Shown: one piece after another, positions 61,153 to 64,000 of the stretch
How the letters are laid out: each line of letters begins with the position of its first letter
How positions within the stretch are numbered: position 1 is the first letter of the stretch
From: Enchytraeus crypticus
Lineage: Eukaryota; Annelida; Clitellata; Enchytraeida; Enchytraeidae
Assembly: GCA_905160935.1 (NCBI GenBank)
Contig: CAJHZI010000425.1
Location: 682,001-746,000 of the forward strand
Reading direction: 5' to 3'
DNA: 64,000 nt
Notes under the pieces: model-generated
What the model was told of the DNA's origin: nothing
The model's input: only the letters and a program-made list of their open reading frames with translations
Database searches by the model: none
Position numbers and translations under genes: made by a program

Positions 61153-63647
61153 CATATATATAATATATAATATATAATAATATATATATAATATATATAA
61201 TATACAATATATAATATATAGCATATATATATACAATGTATATACATATGCTATATATGATTTTATATATATATATATCATATATATAATATATATATGC
61301 ACAGTATATATAATATAGTAGCATAAATATATATATTTATATATATAATATATATTTAATATAGTAGCATATACAATTATACATGTACATGTACATGTAT
61401 TGTAGCATATATGCTATAGGCCCTATTTAAGAATTTCCAGCGCCAACCTCTTGACGGTGTCCTCCAGGCCTTGCTTGAGACGGTCAAGTTCCTCCAGAGC
61501 CTCCTGAGTCTGCTTCAGCTCTCCCTCCACCTTCCTCTTGGCCTTCTCCACATCAGCACGGACCTTCTTCTCGCGGTCCAAGTTGTCGTTACCCTATAAA
61601 TGAATGAATGAAAGAATGAATGAATCAATCAATCAATCAAATAATCCTATAGAACTATCATTATCATTAGTATACAACCACGAATTACTATCGAAAATAG
61701 GTAGTAATAATAATATTTAGTAGTAATGTGCAAAAACTTATGATCCATTTGCAAACTAAATTTAAATAGCGGTAAATTTAAAATATTCACATTTAACTAA
61801 CTCTCAGAATGCAACAATCTCTGTAATATTATTCCTTTATAATAAAATTTGTAATATCTAATTTAATTAAAAGTTTGTATTTTATGACTAATTAACGACG
61901 GCCGTTTCAACATATTAATTAATATATTGCACACAGAATAAGCGCAGATAAACTAAAGAGTTCTTTCTGGTAATGGTACCAATAACTTAATATGTACATC
62001 CAAATCTACAGATAAATGTTTGTGGAAGTTTAACACAATAACCAACCTCATCAATCTGGGCCTCAAGTTTCTGCTTGAGTTTGTTGAGGTGGTTGACCTT
62101 GTCCTCCTCTGCGGCAAGGTCAGTCTGAGTCTTCTTAATCGTCTCTTCCAGACTCTTCTTGTCCTTCTGCAGCTTGCCGATGTTCTCATCTTGACGAGCC
62201 ATCTCCTCGTTCAGAGTACGAATCTGGTTGTCCTTGGTCTGCTTCTCTTGTTCCGCCTTCTGAAGGCTTAACTCTAGGTTCTCGGCCTTCTTCTGGACTT
62301 CCTCCACCTTATCCTCCAACTTCCTCTGTTTCTCACTCAAGACTTCGGAGTTGTTTTCGAATTCCGTCAGTTTCTCTTCAAGTTCCTTCACAGTTTCGTC
62401 TAGTTCACCCTTCTGGTTAACCAGCAGTTCCAGTTTCTCCTCCATATCTGCTGTGGTGCTCTCTCCAGCAGCCAGCTGGGCAGCGAAGTCTTCTTTCTGA
62501 CGGGCCAGCACAACGTTCTGCTCCTCAAGCTCCTTGAACTTCTTCTGGAGCTTGGCCAGTTCTTCCTTTGTCTGCTCGAATTCCTCCTGCTGCTTCTTCA
62601 TCTCGTCCTCAGCCTTGGCCTGGTTGAGAAGAGGCTTGACGCGGGTGTAGAGCTTCCACCACTGCCAGTTCTTCATCTGCATCCAGCGACGAATGTTGCG
62701 CTGAATCACGCTCAGAGCAACTCTGCAACAGCAGCAACAACAAGTTGCACAGAATAACTCTGCAGTAGCTACAACAACAAGTTGCTTAGAGACATTCTGT
62801 GCAGTAAATAAGAAAAAATAAACGCAACTGCGTATTTTGTCTGTATTGAAATGTAATCTAGCATGATTGCTGTCGCTTGTCTTTAATAAAGAAGAATAAT
62901 TTTACCAAAATACTGACATTTAGGTAGGAGTAGTTGAGTCAGTTTACACATTGACTGTGAAGTAATTTTAAATAATTATAATCGAAAACATTTTCAAACT
63001 GAGTTTATATTAATGTCTGATATCTAAGGGTAGCAAATGCAACTTTATTGTGTAAGATTATGTTTTCTAACTAACATATATAAATACTACAAGAATGTAA
63101 TTGTTTTAGAAATAATTCTTAAATGCCTTCGAGCATTATTATTAAAAGTTCTCTGCAGTAGATTCAAAATTCAGCAAAATAATATACTCTTTCAAGTTAA
63201 AAATAAGTCGAAATAACGACGTTATACACAATAAAGATTGAAATAGACTATCAAATTTGTCATATGATGAGTAAAATCAATATTTGCTGATGAACACTAC
63301 TCAACAATAAAAATTGGATAACCTTAGTGCATTACCCTGTCACACAAAATTATTTTTAAATTTCAGAGATATCAGAGTCAATCTTCACACACCTCTGATC
63401 CTGGAGCTTGGTGTAGTTCTTGCGGATGAGGTATCCTCGGATTCTAGCCTGGAAGTTGGCAATGATCTTAGACAGACGTTCATCACGCATCTCCTCAAGC
63501 TGACCCAGGATACCGGCCTTGAAGAAGACCTTGGTGTGACCAATGCGGTACTGATCTCCAAGGTCAAGGGCAGCCAAGACCTTCTCTGAGGCCACCTTGC
63601 CATCAACGAATCCTGCTGGGATGGCGTTGGGAGCCAGGATGGAGTAT
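53631..63647 (-). CDS. Mhc: Muscle myosin heavy chain, 3' part (converter/IQ to rod tail), 5' incomplete
   Basis: Exons 5' to 3': 63393-63647, 62047-62722, 61448-61593, 60623-60713, 60061-60117, 59557-59643, 58828-58994, 58472-58550, 57738-57982, 56540-56873, 55914-56371, 54725-55178, 53631-54248. Phases agree throughout (about 1222 residues). The first exon holds the converter signature [21 protein letters not shown] and the first IQ helix. The next holds the second IQ segment ([16 protein letters not shown]), the head-rod junction [12 protein letters not shown] and the start of S2. The rest is uninterrupted heptad coiled coil, including [20 protein letters not shown] and [20 protein letters not shown], ending in a non-helical Ser/Thr/Gly tailpiece ([19 protein letters not shown]). 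This is class II sarcomeric myosin, the thick-filament motor and backbone. The motor domain lies beyond 64000. No mutually exclusive exon pair was seen. A further tail exon probably follows. Confidence 0.97.
56976..57113 (+). mobile_element. SINE family A copy
   Basis: Copy in a myosin intron, antisense to the gene. Confidence 0.75.
57580..57707 (+). mobile_element. Non-LTR retrotransposon terminal fragment
   Basis: GATGATTTAAAGATCCACTC and ATGGACCTGCCAGTAAGC; ends just before myosin exon 57738-57982. Confidence 0.65.
59115..59364 (-). mobile_element. SINE family B copy
   Basis: Full-length copy in a myosin intron, same strand as the gene. Confidence 0.75.
61004..61400. repeat. (TA)n-rich satellite in a myosin intron
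   Basis: Alternating TA with ATGTATATAC variants; highly self-complementary. Tyr/Ile frames across it are not genes. Confidence 0.95.
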
Positions 63648-63663
63648 CTGGGCAAAACATAAA

Positions 63664-63895
63664 CACGCATTATAGTGAAATGATCAACTATGTTGATATC
63701 TATCACTTTTAGTACCGCCTGTTTAAACCGTTAGACAATTTAGACCATTTTTCGTATAACCAGTCCAGTGAATGTCCGAGATTTTACTCTCAGATCAGCG
63801 CGGCTGGGAATCGAAGCCACGAGAGTTCGATTCACCTTAGGGTCTGTCATTTAAAACTTCATGACTTTACACCTACGCTAATAAGACATTCTAGT
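63664..63895 (-). mobile_element. SINE family B copy
   Basis: Begins ~17 bp upstream of the first myosin exon in the window; little room is left for the branch site of that intron. Confidence 0.75.
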
Positions 63896-64000
63896 ATATT
63901 GAGGACAACAGACAACGTAAGTGTACAAGCGGAAAGTGATTGTAACCAGGTGGAACTAACGACTCACTGCTACTTGTAATTATTCAATTATGCTTCAAGT

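Noticed and set aside
60872..61324. Several overlapping open frames rich in Tyr and Ile on the minus strand
   Set aside because: They are translations of the (TA)n satellite in a myosin intron and carry no real protein signal.

Overview
The window is AT-rich, intron-rich DNA from a bilaterian animal, probably an invertebrate. Every real gene is split by GT-AG introns, the proteins match animal families, and the spaces between exons are full of SINE-like and other mobile-element copies. The muscle-type myosin with a Ser/Thr-rich tailpiece and an 8-cysteine tetraspanin fit a lophotrochozoan or similar marine invertebrate, but I cannot name the species. There are no prokaryotic features, no true tRNA gene and no CRISPR array. 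Five protein genes can be assembled exon by exon; phases were checked and all joins keep frame. (1) HADHA, minus strand, 20312 to 3628, 20 exons, 757 residues: mitochondrial trifunctional enzyme alpha subunit. (2) GTF2A1, minus strand, 33119 to 26946, 9 exons, 309 residues: TFIIA alpha/beta precursor with a recognisable Taspase1 site and a TATA box upstream. (3) UQCC4/CCSMST1-like, plus strand, 35423 to 36809, 2 exons, 155 residues: small mitochondrial single-pass protein. (4) A TspanC8 tetraspanin, plus strand, 39493 to 46399, 8 exons, 271 residues. (5) The 3' part of a muscle myosin heavy chain, minus strand, from the converter/IQ region (63647) to the end of the rod tail (53631), with a probable last coding exon at 52489-52515; the motor domain lies beyond the right edge. 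HADHA and UQCC4 are mitochondrial and GTF2A1 is nuclear, but the genes do not form an operon or an obvious functional cluster. Between HADHA and GTF2A1 (22.6 to 24 kb) is a puzzling plus-strand locus: a TATA box, three diverged copies of one exon-like module, each with splice-like borders and a conserved hairpin, and then a tandemly duplicated 3' splice site. I could not assign it a product. Mobile DNA includes three main SINE-like families, a modular 3' tail shared by otherwise different SINEs, decayed non-LTR retrotransposon 3' ends, two non-autonomous hAT-like elements with near-perfect 8-bp target duplications, a 409-bp MITE and a 5S-rRNA-derived sequence. The most unusual pattern is that short tandem duplications repeatedly span exon-intron junctions: HADHA exons 4, 8 and 13, GTF2A1 exon 8, tetraspanin exon 5, and the unassigned locus. 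They leave arrays of duplicate or decoy splice sites. HADHA intron 3 also carries a perfect 34-bp foldback whose 7-nt loop is antisense to the neighbouring exon 3 splice donor.
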